The translations under genes were made by a program, and so were the position numbers. From Nymphaea colorata (taxonomy: Eukaryota > Streptophyta > Magnoliopsida > Nymphaeales > Nymphaeaceae), in contig NC_045140.1 of NCBI RefSeq assembly GCF_008831285.2, positions 6,880,505 through 6,944,504 on the forward strand: 64,000 bases of DNA. The letters are read 5' to 3'. Below are positions 37,901-47,229 of the stretch, piece after piece (the first letter of the stretch is position 1; each line of letters begins with the position of its first letter). The notes under the pieces were generated by a model, which saw only the letters and a list, made by a program, of their open reading frames with translations, had not been told where the DNA came from and did not search any database.

Positions 37901-38223
37901 AGCACTTCGAGTTATTAACACAGATAGTAGATCCTTCAAAAATTGAAGTGATGGTGGATAAAGTGTTAGCAGCAAACCCTAAGCAGCTTGAACAATATCA
38001 TGGAGGCAAGACGAAATTGCAAGGATTTTTTGCTGGTCAGGTGGGTATTCTACGAACTGGTCATTTGAGATGTGGCACTAGCTGTGTTCTTGGTACTTAA
38101 GTTGATATGGTTCCTGAACTTGTTATTATGTTCCTCTTTCAGGTGATGAAGGAGTCAAAAGGGAAAGCCAACCCTGCTCTCCTAAACCAGATTCTTTTGG
38201 GGAAACTAAATGCCAAAAATTAA
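23999..38223 (+). CDS. GATB: Glu-tRNA(Gln) amidotransferase subunit B, organellar (8 exons)
   Basis: GatB binds mischarged Glu-tRNA(Gln) and, with GatA and GatC, makes Gln-tRNA(Gln) in plastids and mitochondria. Exons: 23999-24598, 25302-25511, 26646-26786, 26880-27083, 27167-27364, 27510-27578, 37924-38040, 38143-38223. They join without a stop into 539 residues, the usual plant length, and every intron is phase 0. Residues 1-56 have no acidic residue and are rich in Ser, Ala and Arg, so they are an organellar transit peptide. Zinc-site cysteines lie at 79, 81, 94 and 97. '[19 protein letters not shown]' and '[16 protein letters not shown]' are GatB signatures. The tail domain in exons 6-8 (tRNA-binding by family) includes '[17 protein letters not shown]'. 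Six introns are GT-AG; intron 6 begins GC. The only visible oddity is the transposon load of intron 6. Exon borders were set by keeping frame and family similarity; no transcript was seen. Confidence 0.95.
25997..26389 (+). repeat. 196-bp tandem duplication in GatB intron 2
   Basis: The segment starting GTCATC with AAGCCATAGCAGTTACATSA occurs at 25997 and again at 26193. Both units end near CCCATTTTGAATTTGTGTTA and differ at scattered bases. A second, shorter direct repeat of GGTTGTTGTATGTTAGAGT follows at about 26401-26450. Confidence 0.9.
28343..28425 (-). pseudogene. trnY-GUA: Plastid tRNA-Tyr (GUA) pseudogene in the NUPT
   Basis: Read on the minus strand this is a type II tRNA with long variable arm. 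The TTTACAG (plus strand) contains the complement of the GUA anticodon loop, and CTGGATTTGAACCAG is the complement of the T arm. Several stem positions are changed (for example the final AGGTC against GGGTC), which breaks acceptor pairing. It is 83 nt, about one less than the plastid gene. Confidence 0.85.
28489..28561 (-). pseudogene. trnE-UUC: Plastid tRNA-Glu (UUC) pseudogene in the NUPT
   Basis: On the minus strand the 73-nt sequence keeps the TCTCTTTCAAGGAGGCAG anticodon arm, with TTC anticodon, and the CGACTTCCCC T-arm region. Acceptor and D-arm changes (GACCCTGTCGTCTAGCAG at the 5' end) show decay. The plastid gene serves translation and tetrapyrrole synthesis; this copy is presumably inert. 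Confidence 0.85.
28765..29376. mobile_element. Non-autonomous hAT-like element with 8-bp target duplication
   Basis: Element 28773-29368 begins CTATGTCACATAGGTACGG and ends GTACCCGTGTTACATAG, giving an inverted terminal repeat CTATGTMACA. It is flanked by a perfect 8-bp direct repeat CTTATAAT (28765-28772 and 29369-29376), the length made by hAT transposases. Both ends are rich in GGTACGGGTACGG-type words in inverted orientation. The interior has the (CA)n(TA)n tract, an AG-rich tract at 29030-29175 and no transposase. It sits in GatB intron 6. Confidence 0.8.
28853..28930. repeat. (CA)n(TA)n compound microsatellite
   Basis: About 48 bases of CA repeats pass directly into about 29 bases of TA repeats, inside the hAT-like element. 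Confidence 0.95.
29528..29995. mobile_element. Probable MITE with AACAT target duplication
   Basis: The stretch 29533-29990 starts TTAAAAACTTGCCCAGTC and its reverse complement starts TTAAAACCCAGTGACTC, an imperfect inverted repeat. Both ends carry GACTYGG-type words. AACAT flanks both ends (29528-29532 and 29991-29995). No coding capacity. The short duplication and imperfect TIR leave the superfamily open. Confidence 0.5.
30350..30645 (+). repeat. Copia-2 5' LTR
   Basis: A 296-bp repeat beginning TGTTAAAGGATGAC and ending ACTGACA, followed directly by the primer-binding site. A second copy lies at 36824-37112. Confidence 0.95.
30646..30657 (+). other. Copia-2 primer-binding site
   Basis: TGGTATCAGAGC directly after the 5' LTR is complementary to the 3' end of plant initiator tRNA-Met, the usual Copia primer. 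Confidence 0.9.
31340..32320 (+). pseudogene. Copia-2 gag remnant
   Basis: The ATG at 31340 starts '[18 protein letters not shown]' and '[11 protein letters not shown]', typical of Copia gag, but TGA replaces the next Trp/Arg-type codon at about 31433. Frame changes follow at about 31500 and 31712. The 'LDPYYDM'-type region reads 'LGPKYDMF' near 31869. A Gly/Arg-rich segment (about 32028-32108) precedes the zinc knuckle, which reads '[14 protein letters not shown]': the first of the three cysteines is Tyr, so even an intact frame would have a damaged knuckle. Confidence 0.8.
32350..33740 (+). pseudogene. Copia-2 protease and integrase remnant
   Basis: The protease active site reads '[11 protein letters not shown]' near 32370-32402, with Tyr where Copia proteases have Thr or Ser. 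The integrase zinc finger reads 'LWHNSLGH' and 'CSSCQLC' (32813-32942). The catalytic residues are recognisable as 'HSDVW' (about 33014), 'CDGGREY' (about 33206) and 'GIAERKH' (about 33307). A TAA at 33300-33302 interrupts the frame just before the last one. Further breaks occur near 32950 and 33545. Confidence 0.85.
33836..35074. mobile_element. TIR element inserted in Copia-2, 9-bp target duplication
   Basis: The direct repeat ATTTAGATC occurs at 33836-33844 and 35066-35074. Removing 33845-35074 rejoins the Copia-2 frame as '[15 protein letters not shown]', which shows the exact insertion. The inserted DNA starts ACAGTCACAAAAAACATG, and the reverse complement of its right end starts CATAGTCATAGATAATGG, so the ends form a weak inverted repeat around AGTCA. 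A 9-bp duplication is typical of Mutator-like elements. Without its own nested insertion the element is about 350 bp, extremely A/T-rich, and has no ORF. Confidence 0.8.
34045..34911. mobile_element. Second TIR element nested inside the first
   Basis: The direct repeat GTACTTATC (34045-34053) and GTGCTTATC (34903-34911) flanks 34054-34902. The element begins AATGTTGTA and ends TACAACACTA, an inverted repeat. Its right part (34740-34900) is packed with self-complementary words such as GTATCGTACGATAC and CGTATCGTATGATACG, and the left part near 34077-34125 has CGTATCGTAATG-type words in the opposite sense. No coding capacity. The 9-bp duplication again suggests a Mutator-like mover. Confidence 0.65.
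35075..36816 (+). pseudogene. Copia-2 reverse transcriptase and RNase H remnant
   Basis: The RT domain is nearly complete in two pieces: 35202-35511, with '[20 protein letters not shown]' and '[13 protein letters not shown]', then a stop, and 35547-36068. The second piece has '[18 protein letters not shown]', '[12 protein letters not shown]' and the catalytic 'YVDDIVI' near 35875. RNase H follows after a frameshift near 36060: 'YTNANWAGD' (family form has Asp-Ala-Asp, here changed to Asn), then a TGA at 36385, and 'SSMEADYRS' in place of Glu-Tyr. It ends with '[15 protein letters not shown]' and a stop just before the 3' LTR. Active-site changes add to the frame damage. Confidence 0.88.
36824..37112 (+). 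repeat. Copia-2 3' LTR
   Basis: A 289-bp copy of the 5' LTR from TGTTAAAGGATGAC to CTGACA. It has a short deletion against the 5' copy in the AATAAAATTTTAGGG region and about 20-25 substitutions. Confidence 0.95.
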
Positions 38224-38369
38224 TGCCTTTCCATGTCCTTCTCATTCAGCTACAAGTTTGCAGCTGGTATGTGTGCTGAGTAGTAGCCAGGTCAAATGTA
38301 CAAGCATGTGAGCTGTCAGGATGTCATGTGCTTGATGATCTGTATTATTCTTCAGGATGATAATTTATA

Positions 38370-38375
38370 AATAAA
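38370..38375 (+). terminator. Likely GatB poly(A) signal
   Basis: AATAAA lies about 147 bp past the GatB stop codon in a T/A-rich context, a normal distance for a plant 3' UTR. Confidence 0.5.
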
Positions 38376-38709
38376 AAGGTTGAAAAATATAGCTTGTTTT
38401 TTCTATCAATATTGATAGTAAAAGAAAAGTTCTGATACACTAAACTAGGTTTACTCGGTCTGGTTGGGTTGAGTTTGAACTTGCACATGCACTGTGTAAG
38501 CAAGCATCAGAGTAACCTCTTCCAGTTCGTTGTTTTGAAATCTACATGAGTGCGTTATGGATTGCTTATGCTTTTCTTGATTTTTGACTTGTGACAGGAT
38601 TTCTTTGACCAGAAACTGGCTTTTCTTTCCTGAATTTTTCATGCTTAGTCTGAATAATAGTGCCTTTCTTGAGAAGACTGCACCATTGGTCCCCTGGATA
38701 AAGAAGCAG

Positions 38710-39090
38710 GTTGACTGGAACAGGGTTAGGTTGAATTTTCTTGCTATTTTCTCCAGCCCAATGAGCAGTGGCATGAAAGCCACAGAATATGCAACAGCCT
38801 TAGAGAGACTAGCTGGATCGGTTAATGGCAATACGTAGGCTGGTTATGGAATAATGTGAATGGTTCTATATTGTTGAAGGGCAAGTAAAACTTGAGTAAA
38901 GGTGATGGTTACCATTTACAGTTATATAGCTGTATTTGAAAAAACTGGTTTATGATGTAGTTGGTCATGATCAGAAGTTTTTATCTTGGCATGGATGTGG
39001 TTAATGGCTGCAACTAAAAAATTTTAGGAGTAAATTTAAAAGTTATGCACCTGCATTAAATAGTTTTCCAAAATAGATACTTATAACTTG
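38710..39090 (+). pseudogene. Decayed copy of GatB exon 2 and part of intron 2
   Basis: Right after AAGCAG the sequence reads 'VDWNRV' against GatB exon 2 'VDLNRA', then 'PMSSGMKATEYATALERLAG' against '[20 protein letters not shown]', then 'GNT' plus TAG against 'GNMQ'. Nucleotide similarity goes on through AATGTGAATGGTTCTATA against GACGTGAATGTGTCTGTA. Farther on, TTTTCCAAAATAGATACTT (about 39065) matches TTTTCCAAAGTAGATATTG of intron 2. Intron sequence is included, so this is a genomic duplicate, not a processed copy. No relic of exon 1 or exons 3-8 was seen nearby. Confidence 0.75.
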
Positions 39091-40480
39091 TTATTTTGAT
39101 GAATTGCCATTTGATGTACTTCAGTATCTTTTGGGAGCATAACATTCTATGTGCAATCTCTTAAAATTGTTGGAAAACTAGTGAATATTCAGTTTGGAGA
39201 TTAATACTCTTTAATTTTGATACGAAGATATGGATAAAATTCTGTTTCATTTCGGTGTGAAGTTGGGCAAACATTCTCATGTAATAGAGCCAATTTTGGA
39301 GACCACTTTGAGCTTGCAAACATTCACATTTGAATCTGTCCATTTTTCTGGCAGATCTTCGTGTAATAATATTTGCTCATTATGAAGGTCAAAATGTTTT
39401 CATAACATCAACAAATATTGGTGATATCCAAATGTCATGTTTTATAGCGAGTATTATTAAGGAATATATTGTGATATTTTCCAAAGATTGCTATTACATA
39501 ATTGGCACGTTAATATCAAAATATTTTTGTTTTGAAGCATTTTTTTAAGTCAAATAAGAAAATAATATCTCGATGTTTCGTTTTCGAAGTTCTTTTTTCA
39601 AAAATGATTTTGTACTTGATTTAGGAAATAGTATGTTGATGTTTCCTCTTCCAAAAAATCATTTGAAATTAATACAAGAAGGCGGGAAAATAGGAAGGAA
39701 GAAAAGGATGGAACTAAGAAAGAAAAGGAAAGATCGGAGGAAAAAAGGCACGAAGAAAGTTGGAAAGAAAGAAAGGAAAAAGTAAAAGAAGAGGAAAGAA
39801 AGAAACACAGAAAGAAGAAAGGAAGAAGGAGAACAAAGACACAGACAGGAAGAAAGGCGGAAGAAAGCTTTTTTCAACATTTATTTAATTTTTCAGATAT
39901 TATTTTTGTACAATTTTTGAATACTCCCAAGAAGTTCATGAGGAAACTACTTTTTGGGGAAACAAAATATCGACGATGACCTCAACTAGGAATTGCCAAA
40001 AACACTTGTGACTCCAGGGACCAGGTTTTCTCCTAATTCTAGGGATCATGTTTGCTTCTCCTTTCTTGAACTTTAGTTATTTTTACAGAGCAGAATTTGA
40101 CTGAGTCGGGTGTTGTTGACCACACCCACTCTTTTTTTCTTTCATTTTTTCATTTTTCTTTTCCCATCTTTTCCTCTCTCTCTCTCTCTCTTTTTAAGGG
40201 AGAAAGTCCTTATGAAAGGATAATAGACCTGATGTCAGTTGGAAGGCACCTCAACTTTTATTGGTCTACATCTTACATTTTTCTTAATGAAGCTTATAGA
40301 CCTGGTCGTCTTTTTTCAAGGGCAACCCAGACCATTGGCTGTCCTTTGAGAAGAACAATCAGGGTTCTCATCCTTTTATTATTTTATTCAATAAAATTTA
40401 GAATTTTTAATGAATTAAAGTAACCTTCATTAAAAATTAAAAGCAAACTTTTATATACTCTTGCCGCACTTGCATCCATT
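39091..40480. other. Intergenic DNA with a long purine tract
   Basis: A strongly purine-biased plus strand (GAAA, GGAA, AGAA words) runs from about 39676 to 39870 and produces low-complexity Lys/Arg-rich and Ser/Phe-rich ORFs on either strand. A T/C-rich stretch lies at 40125-40195. No gene recognised. Confidence 0.6.
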
Positions 40481-43465
40481 TATTTTTTAACTTGCCACAT
40501 CCCACAAGCCGCACTCGCACCTTGCATCCATGTGACATAGCAAGAGAGCTAGTTTCTGCTCAACTATGTATGATTACAGAAAACATGAAAGGGAGCTATA
40601 TCCTATATGCATACTCTAAGGAAAACTACTTAAGTAAAAACATAAAATTAAAAGAAAAAGACAAGGAAAAGAGGGGCATGCTTGACCCTTATGCCTATCC
40701 TAAATTAAGCAAGAAATAAACTAAACTAAACATGCTATAAACAAAAAGAAACTAGACATGCTATAAGCAAAAAGCAAACTAATCACGTTAAAAACAAAAG
40801 CTAAACTACACATACATAAAAAAACAACTAAATTGCAAATAAGAAAAGAATAAAGATGAAAACAGAAATTACCTAAAGCTGGTGCCTTGGCTTAGCCCGC
40901 TCCCACAAACCCTACACTAAGTCTGGTTGGGTCTATATTGAGTGCTAATACAGTCCAAACCAAGACTTTTAAAAAATTAACTTGTTTTGAGCTAAACCCC
41001 CTTTTTTTGAGTGCCCAGATAAAATTTTGTCAACTTTTTGGTCTCCTCAAGGAATAGTTCAAAGTGTGCAAGTGCCAAAGGGGATGGAGGAGCCCTATTT
41101 ATAGGAGAGGGAAGGGGGCAAACCTCCTTGGGATTTGTGATACATGACTAAACTTTTGGGTACTCTCTGTCCTCTGCGACACTCCAAACCATAGGTTAAA
41201 AGCATATTTTCAATCAATTTTGCTCTCTGCAATCTCGTCTAGACTTTAAATTTGATTATGTGAAAAGCCACACATGCATGGAGAAGTGTTGATCGATTAA
41301 GTATTGAGATTGACATTAAGTACGGAAAATGAACAAAATGAGAATATGAAGAGGAGAAAACATACTTTCAAACCCTATTTTAAAACTTGACATAAATCAG
41401 AAAAATGTTTGTTCCAGCCACATATAGATTTTGATTTGGATTCCTTCTACATTGAAGCAATCAATAAAGAATTTGGTATGTTTCAAATGCTTATGTATGA
41501 ATTGACATTAAGCATGGGCTGAGAAAATCATGGTATATTTTTGAGATGTAATATGCATTGACATGAAGCATGGGCTGAGAAAATCATGGTATATTTTTGA
41601 GATGTAATATTCATTAAGCTCACATACGGATCCTAGATATAGATTTGACACTAAAACCTAGATCTGGTTTATATCCAAGGAAAATTCTAAAAGATAGACC
41701 TGGATATGGCATTAGAGTTTGGATTATGATTTGGTATCTAGGATGTGAAATGAGAATAATGAATCTAGAATTTTAAAGATAGATCAGATTTGAGACCTGG
41801 ATGTGAGATCTAGACACAGAAATAAGACTTGGATATATGATTTAGATAAAAAATATGAAATGAAGATTTGAAAATAACATGGACCTAGACCTACCTTGAG
41901 CTCGGCTAGGTGGGTTCAAGCAGCATAACATAGATTGAGCCTGGGTTAGGTTTAGTTTTTGAAAAACTTGGTTCAGGCCTAGGGCTCAGCCTAGGTCCTA
42001 CCTTTAAAAATTTGGATTTAATGAGAAATAGGGGTAAGCTTAGCCTTAGCTCAAGCCTACCTGATTCATGAAATGTATATAACAAGCTAACTTAGATTCA
42101 TGTGGCTCTTAAGCTCCTCAATTTAAAGTTCGTATGAAACTAATGTGTGATCTTTAACCTTTCAAATCTGTCTCTTAGGAATGTATGTAATAGAATTATA
42201 TATTTGTGCATTCAATTTTTTAAAATAATTCCTCCACCAATCAAGGTCATCATGTTGCTGAGCTATTTCTAGGAATCGGTCTAAAATATATATATATATC
42301 CTTACAACTTGACCACCTACTTGGACTTAAAAGTCTTCCCATTAGTACCGAAATAGACAATAATTCTCAGTATATTGTTCAGTGAACCAAGAGAAATTGA
42401 GAACCCTCAAACCATAAACAATCATGGAGAAGTCTATACAAGTACGACAATCATGATATACCAACAATTTAGATATGTTAAGATCCCAAAACTATTTTTC
42501 TAAAATAATGCTATATGCAAGAGTCCTAGGACATGCATTATTGTCTGCTTAGACTATCAAAAAAGTCCCAGATGATATTTTTTGATAGATACAGTTACAA
42601 CTCACAGAAGGATTGCCTACTTCTGAGGCTATATTTCACAATGGAATATCATCCAAGAGTGGTGTCTTTGTTTTCACAACGATAGTGACAAACTCATGAA
42701 ATCCAATCACAAGGAGTCATCGTAAAGCATGAGTTAGAAATTTTGGTGTGATCTGAAACATACACCCTAACCCAACAACTTTGGAGGTATCTTTTGCTCA
42801 TATCTATCTTGTCATTGGTTCAGTCATGGGTTTGACTTTGCCAAATGGAGGAAAGATATCTGCCCATTTAACAAAAAACATTGTAATCAATTGGGCCATC
42901 ACAAGCAATATTGTCACATTTTGATTATGCAATATCAAATCAAGCATTTGTCTATCTCAAATGATATTTGTCATCAGCTCATTCTTCAAAAATCTCAACT
43001 CCTTTTGTTCTTTAATTAAGGTGAATATCCTTTTTATGGTGAAAAATAAGAATCAGAGAAGGAAAAATATAGAAATGGAAGCTAAACAATAAACCAATCT
43101 TGAGGACAATAATGAAGATTTACCTCCAATTTCTAGTTCTGAAGCAAATACTCTTGATCCAGACCAGGATGAATACAAGAGGTATTGCAAATTCCTGCTA
43201 AAATTAAACAAAGAACAAGCGAAAGCCAATTAGAAAAAGCAAAGGAATAAGAATAAAGCATCTTTGTTCATCAACAACTAAATTTCTGACAATAGTACTA
43301 CAGAAATGAGTCATGAAAAAAGATAAAAAGACCCTCAAGAACAGGAAGAAAAAGGAAGAATATTTAAAAATCAAACACAAGAAGTTGGGAAAGAACTGTA
43401 TGTCGTTCAACTTAAGGGCAAGAACGAAAGAAGATTCACATAAGAAGACTTCTATAAAAGCATAC

Positions 43466-43850
43466 AAAATGACAAATATACCAAGAATCTATTGAAAAAA
43501 CTTATGATATAAAGTTTGACGGTCAAAGGAGACCCCAAGGCTCATTTCGCCATGTTCTTTGCGCAATGTTACAAGCTCCACAACAACGATTGTGAATTTT
43601 TTTGCTACTTCTTGAGGAGCTTGGAAGGCATAGTAGCACAATGGTGCGAGAATCACATGCATCCAGTAGAGCTAAAATTTGTTGACAAGTTAACTAATAT
43701 ATTCATAGAACAGTTCATCCAAAATATAGAAACCATGCCAAGAGTCACTACTATGTACAATTTCAGGCAGAAGAACGGGAAAAAAACATGTGATCTCAGC
43801 CAAAGATCTAAATCAACTTGAAAAAAATGAAGGATCCAATCTCTCAGTCC
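43466..43850 (+). pseudogene. Gypsy-1 gag core remnant
   Basis: Near 43507 one frame reads 'DIKFDGQ', and the neighbouring frame continues 'GDPKAHFAMFFAQC' and 'CYFLRSLEGIVAQWCE'. These are the hallmarks of the Retrotrans_gag capsid domain ('F.G.GDP..H', then '.SL.G.A..WY'). It ends 'EQFIQNIETMPRVTTMYNFR'. A frameshift sits inside the GDP motif. Capsid proteins of this family package the element RNA. Confidence 0.75.
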
Positions 43851-44218
43851 CATTATTTGGGACTAATCACTAATAGCCTTTGTCAAACCCTAAGGATTTT
43901 GATTTCAAACACTCCAATTAAATCATTTGTGGTCTTGCCAGACATGGTAGATTATATCAAAGCTAGGATCATTTGATGCAGTGATACTTGCCAAGCTCGA
44001 AAAAGAAGTCAAGAAAAACAATGCTCAATCTATTCCCACAAAATTTATTTGCCAATGCAACATCAACCAAGAAAGTAAAAACTAATTATGCAAAAGAAAA
44101 AGAATCCTAGAACAAAGTAGGAGCCAATAATAGCAAAAATGTCAACAACAATAACAAACATCCAGGTTGGAGTTAGGACACAAAATTTACAATACTAGAA
44201 CAAACATATGAATAAATT

Positions 44219-44480
44219 ATGAGCAAACTGATGAAAAGAGGCACTTTATCTTTACCAACAGTCTCTAATTCTCCTCATGTAATAGAAATGCACAAAAATC
44301 AATTTTACAAATTTCATCGAGCCCTAGAACATGACAATGAGGACTACTTGGTATTGAAAAATATAGTCCAAGGTGCAGTGGACAAAGAACCGATCAAGGT
44401 AGTTTTGGGATCGCCAGAAATAACTACCAACCCCTTCCTCAAGCATGGTAAGAAAACAATATCAATGTCAAATACAACCT
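44219..44480 (+). pseudogene. Gypsy-1 gag C-terminal / linker remnant
   Basis: The frame reads 'FYKFHRALEHDNEDYLVLKN' and then 'TTNPFLKHG'. Gypsy elements of the Tat group have 'C.FH...GHDTE.C..L...I' followed by 'NPLP.H' at this point, so this is the degenerate zinc-knuckle and protease-linker region. The Cys and second His/Cys ligands are changed. Confidence 0.7.
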
Positions 44481-45364
44481 GACAAAATTTCAATTAAACA
44501 TTGGGTCATGATGACCAACAAAAACAAGAAGGAAACTTCTATAGAGTTCTTCAAAATGCTCACCAAAAAAGATAAGGAAGTAACAAAGCATAAGAGAAAG
44601 CAAACACACCCTACCAATCCCACTTCCTTAGAAGAGATTCTACCATTGGATGAGGTATTTGATTTTGAATCTCTACAATCACTCTTCAGCTGGCCTAATT
44701 CTTTGGTCACTCCAAAGAGAGCAAAATTCAGCCCAAAGTGACAAATGGGAATATATATTGTATCAAAACAATATCATATTATTCAAAAATGAGGATCTAT
44801 CAATAGAGGCATTATGAAAAATGACACCCTCCATATTCTGATCAAGACACTAGTCTCCACCATCACTTATGTATAGGCCGATGGAGAAGCAAGTCTACAT
44901 ATTTGTTCAATACAAATAGCTCAAACATTGGGAATACGATAATCAAATTATTTTTCAGCACCTTTAACTACTCATGGATATGATGGGTAGGATTGACCTT
45001 GCCTAAGCTGTATATGTCTAAAAGTGGATATTATATAAACCAAATTTGAGATTCTATTCTATATAATGAACATAGAACCATCTTTCAATATGCTATCGGG
45101 CCGACCATGAAGTCACTTGACCAATGTAGTTACCATCAGCTCAACACCAGTGTGTCTGTTGGGTCAGATGAACAAAAATAGCTGAAGCATATGTAGAAGA
45201 TCATTGATAGTGACACCCACATTCAATGCTACATGTGCCTAGCTACATCATTGATGTACCCACTATCGAAGTCTAAAAATAAAATGAACTAGTACAGAAC
45301 TAATGAACTAGTACAGAACTTCAACAAGATGTCTTTCTACAAGCCAAAGGGTGGATTGCAATGA

Positions 45365-46440
45365 ATGCTAGAGATAGGCAAGGAAATTGTTGATGGTCAT
45401 CTTATACAAGCAATAGCTGAGTGTTGGAATTCCCAGTCTTTTACCTTCAAGTTCCCAGGTATGGAGATCACAATATTATTGCATGAGTTCATAGAGATTC
45501 TTCATCTTTCCAAGCTTTTGGGAACCCTGACAATCCATTGGAGATGCAGTTTTAAATTGTCACATGAGAGACATATTGATCTACACGACAGCGATCAAGA
45601 CTTGGCACATCACAAAGGGAAGATCACCATATATTAGTTTGTTGCACGTCTTCCAACATGTTAGGACATTCATAGATTAGACATAGTATGTGGACCTTCA
45701 GATTTTTCAATTGTTCAGGAGAAGGGGTCTTAACATAGTCAGAGGATTTTGGTGGTCATACTAGCCTTAGCATGTCTTTAGAGGTTTGACTGAATTAACT
45801 GTAAGAAAATTAACTATAGTTGAGAGCTGCATATATGTTTTCTAGGATTAGTTCTTTCATCACATTGTTTCCTAGGCTAGTACCTTTTGTGGAACTTAAG
45901 GTCTATCTCCATCAGTTTAGTATTATTACTTAGATTCAAAAATTTGCATAAAGTTAGATCCTTTAAGACTTACTTGACAGGGATTGGAAACAACCTCAGT
46001 ATACTTATGCTTGCAAAAGGACATTTTTATTATTAGGTTCCTTCCTTAGTATTGAGTACCACCTATAGAGATGCATTCACCAATTTTTACAGTGTCAATG
46101 CCGGACCCATGAGCATATGTTTATGTGATCCATATTATATTGTGAACTTGAGGCACCTATTGATCTAGGATATATACCACAACTCGTTACAGTTGGCTAT
46201 CTTTTGTTGAGTTATCTATGTTCCTTGGCATTGGAGTCAGTCATGATTATGTTGTCCAGTGGGAAACTATTTGCTTTCTTTCTCTTAGTGATTGGTCATT
46301 TTCATTTTATTGTACTTTTGGCCAAAATAGAGTGTTTCTACATCTATTTATAAATAAAATGTCATTTGTCGTTTCTTCATTCATTGTCTCTATATCCAAC
46401 TCATTTCTAATCCTGATTGGTCGGCTTGCTTTATCTTGAT
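45365..46440 (+). pseudogene. DUF7745-like / plant mobile domain ORF remnant
   Basis: The frame 45365-45637 reads 'LIQAIAECWNSQSFTFKF' and 'EITILLHEFIEILHLSK'. It resembles the start of the aminotransferase-like plant mobile domain (DUF7745), where a 'W...' stretch precedes 'F.FG..E.T.TLEE...L'. Coding-like text continues in broken frames to 46218-46439. Such ORFs occur 5' of gag in Tat/Ogre-type Gypsy elements, and here another gag piece follows at 46.6-47.2 kb in the same orientation, which supports one ORF1-gag unit. The assignment rests on motif memory only. Confidence 0.5.
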
Positions 46441-46589
46441 ACAATATATCTTGTCTTTTTTGCTATGTTCACAAGTTGCTTTTTACATTTAACAAAAACT
46501 TTTGACCTATGTTTTGGTTGTTCATAATGAGATGCCTTAGCCAAACAGATGCGAGGAATGCCATGATAATATCAAACAAATTTGATCCA

Positions 46590-47229
46590 ACAATGTTTAG
46601 CATGTTCGAAATGATGTTTGCAAGAATAATGAAGGAAGGATGAAGTTCAGGACAACATAATGTTAAAGGACTTCATGGTGGCTGTTTTTTCATATGGTCA
46701 TGCAATATTCCTGAGATGGGGCCCCTCGCTCCATTTGTCATTTTGTTTATAACTTGTACTAACTTACTCATTGATTGAAGGAGATGGGGCCCCCCGCTCC
46801 TTGACTGTCCCTTCATATGTGTTTATAACATTTACTCAACAAAAGACCTTGATAGCCTATACCACCTCCACAAATAACCAACTAGATCCTTTGGAACTTA
46901 GTATGGGGGAAATAGAAATCAAAATGAGGGTGGTTCAATCCAAAGTTAGGGAGAAAAAGAAGTATATGAATGAAGATTTTTGCGATGATTATTATGATGA
47001 CAAAGATATGGAAGATTTGTCTTAAAAATTCATCAAGTGTGACATGCACGGTGACCTAAAGGCACATCTAACCATGTTCTTTACAAAATTTCACCATTTC
47101 AAAAAAAAAACTAAGCCTTGTTTTATTGCTGAGGGGGAAGTTGTACTTTGTATGCAGAGACCATGAACCCCATTGAGTTGCAAAATTTTAATGACATAGT
47201 TATACTATTTATTGAGAGGTAGTTTGCAG
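46590..47229 (+). pseudogene. Gypsy-2 gag remnant, cut by LTR arm A
   Basis: After the ORF at 46771-47025 the sequence reads 'CDMHGDLKAHLTMFFTKF', the same gag landmark as in Gypsy-1. Broken-frame similarity follows to 'NPIELQNFNDIVILFIERQF' near 47172-47228. Similarity stops abruptly at 47229, where LTR arm A starts. A direct repeat GATGGGGCCCCYCGCTCC at about 46714 and 46782 lies in the leader. Confidence 0.65.

Larger units (their letters stand above)
27579..37923 (+). other. GatB intron 6: GC-AG intron of 10,345 bp
   Basis: Exon 6 ends TTGTTCAG and is followed by GCAAGT, the standard consensus of U2-type GC-AG introns. The acceptor is AACACAG at 37917-37923. Splicing here joins 'KDLVQ' to 'IVDPSKIEV', as in plant GatB proteins. 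The intron contains, in order, plain sequence (27579-28337), a plastid DNA insertion, a hAT-like element, a probable MITE, Copia-2 with two nested elements, and about 810 bp of plain sequence. Confidence 0.9.
40900..44760 (+). mobile_element. Gypsy-1: Ty3/Gypsy fragment with LTR-like leader and gag
   Basis: A promoter-like CCTATTTATAGGAGAGGG at 41095 lies in a long non-coding stretch that could be an LTR. It is followed on the plus strand by Gypsy gag coding pieces at 43466-43850 and 44219-44480. The order and orientation fit one decayed element of the Tat or Ogre type, which have long LTRs. A direct repeat of GACATKAAGCATGGGCTGAG (about 41509 and 41560) marks a tandem duplication of about 51-52 bp. 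No second LTR was found, so the borders are approximate. Confidence 0.5.

Noticed and set aside
39573-39880. Lys-rich and Phe/Ser-rich ORFs
   Set aside because: Artefacts of the purine tract.
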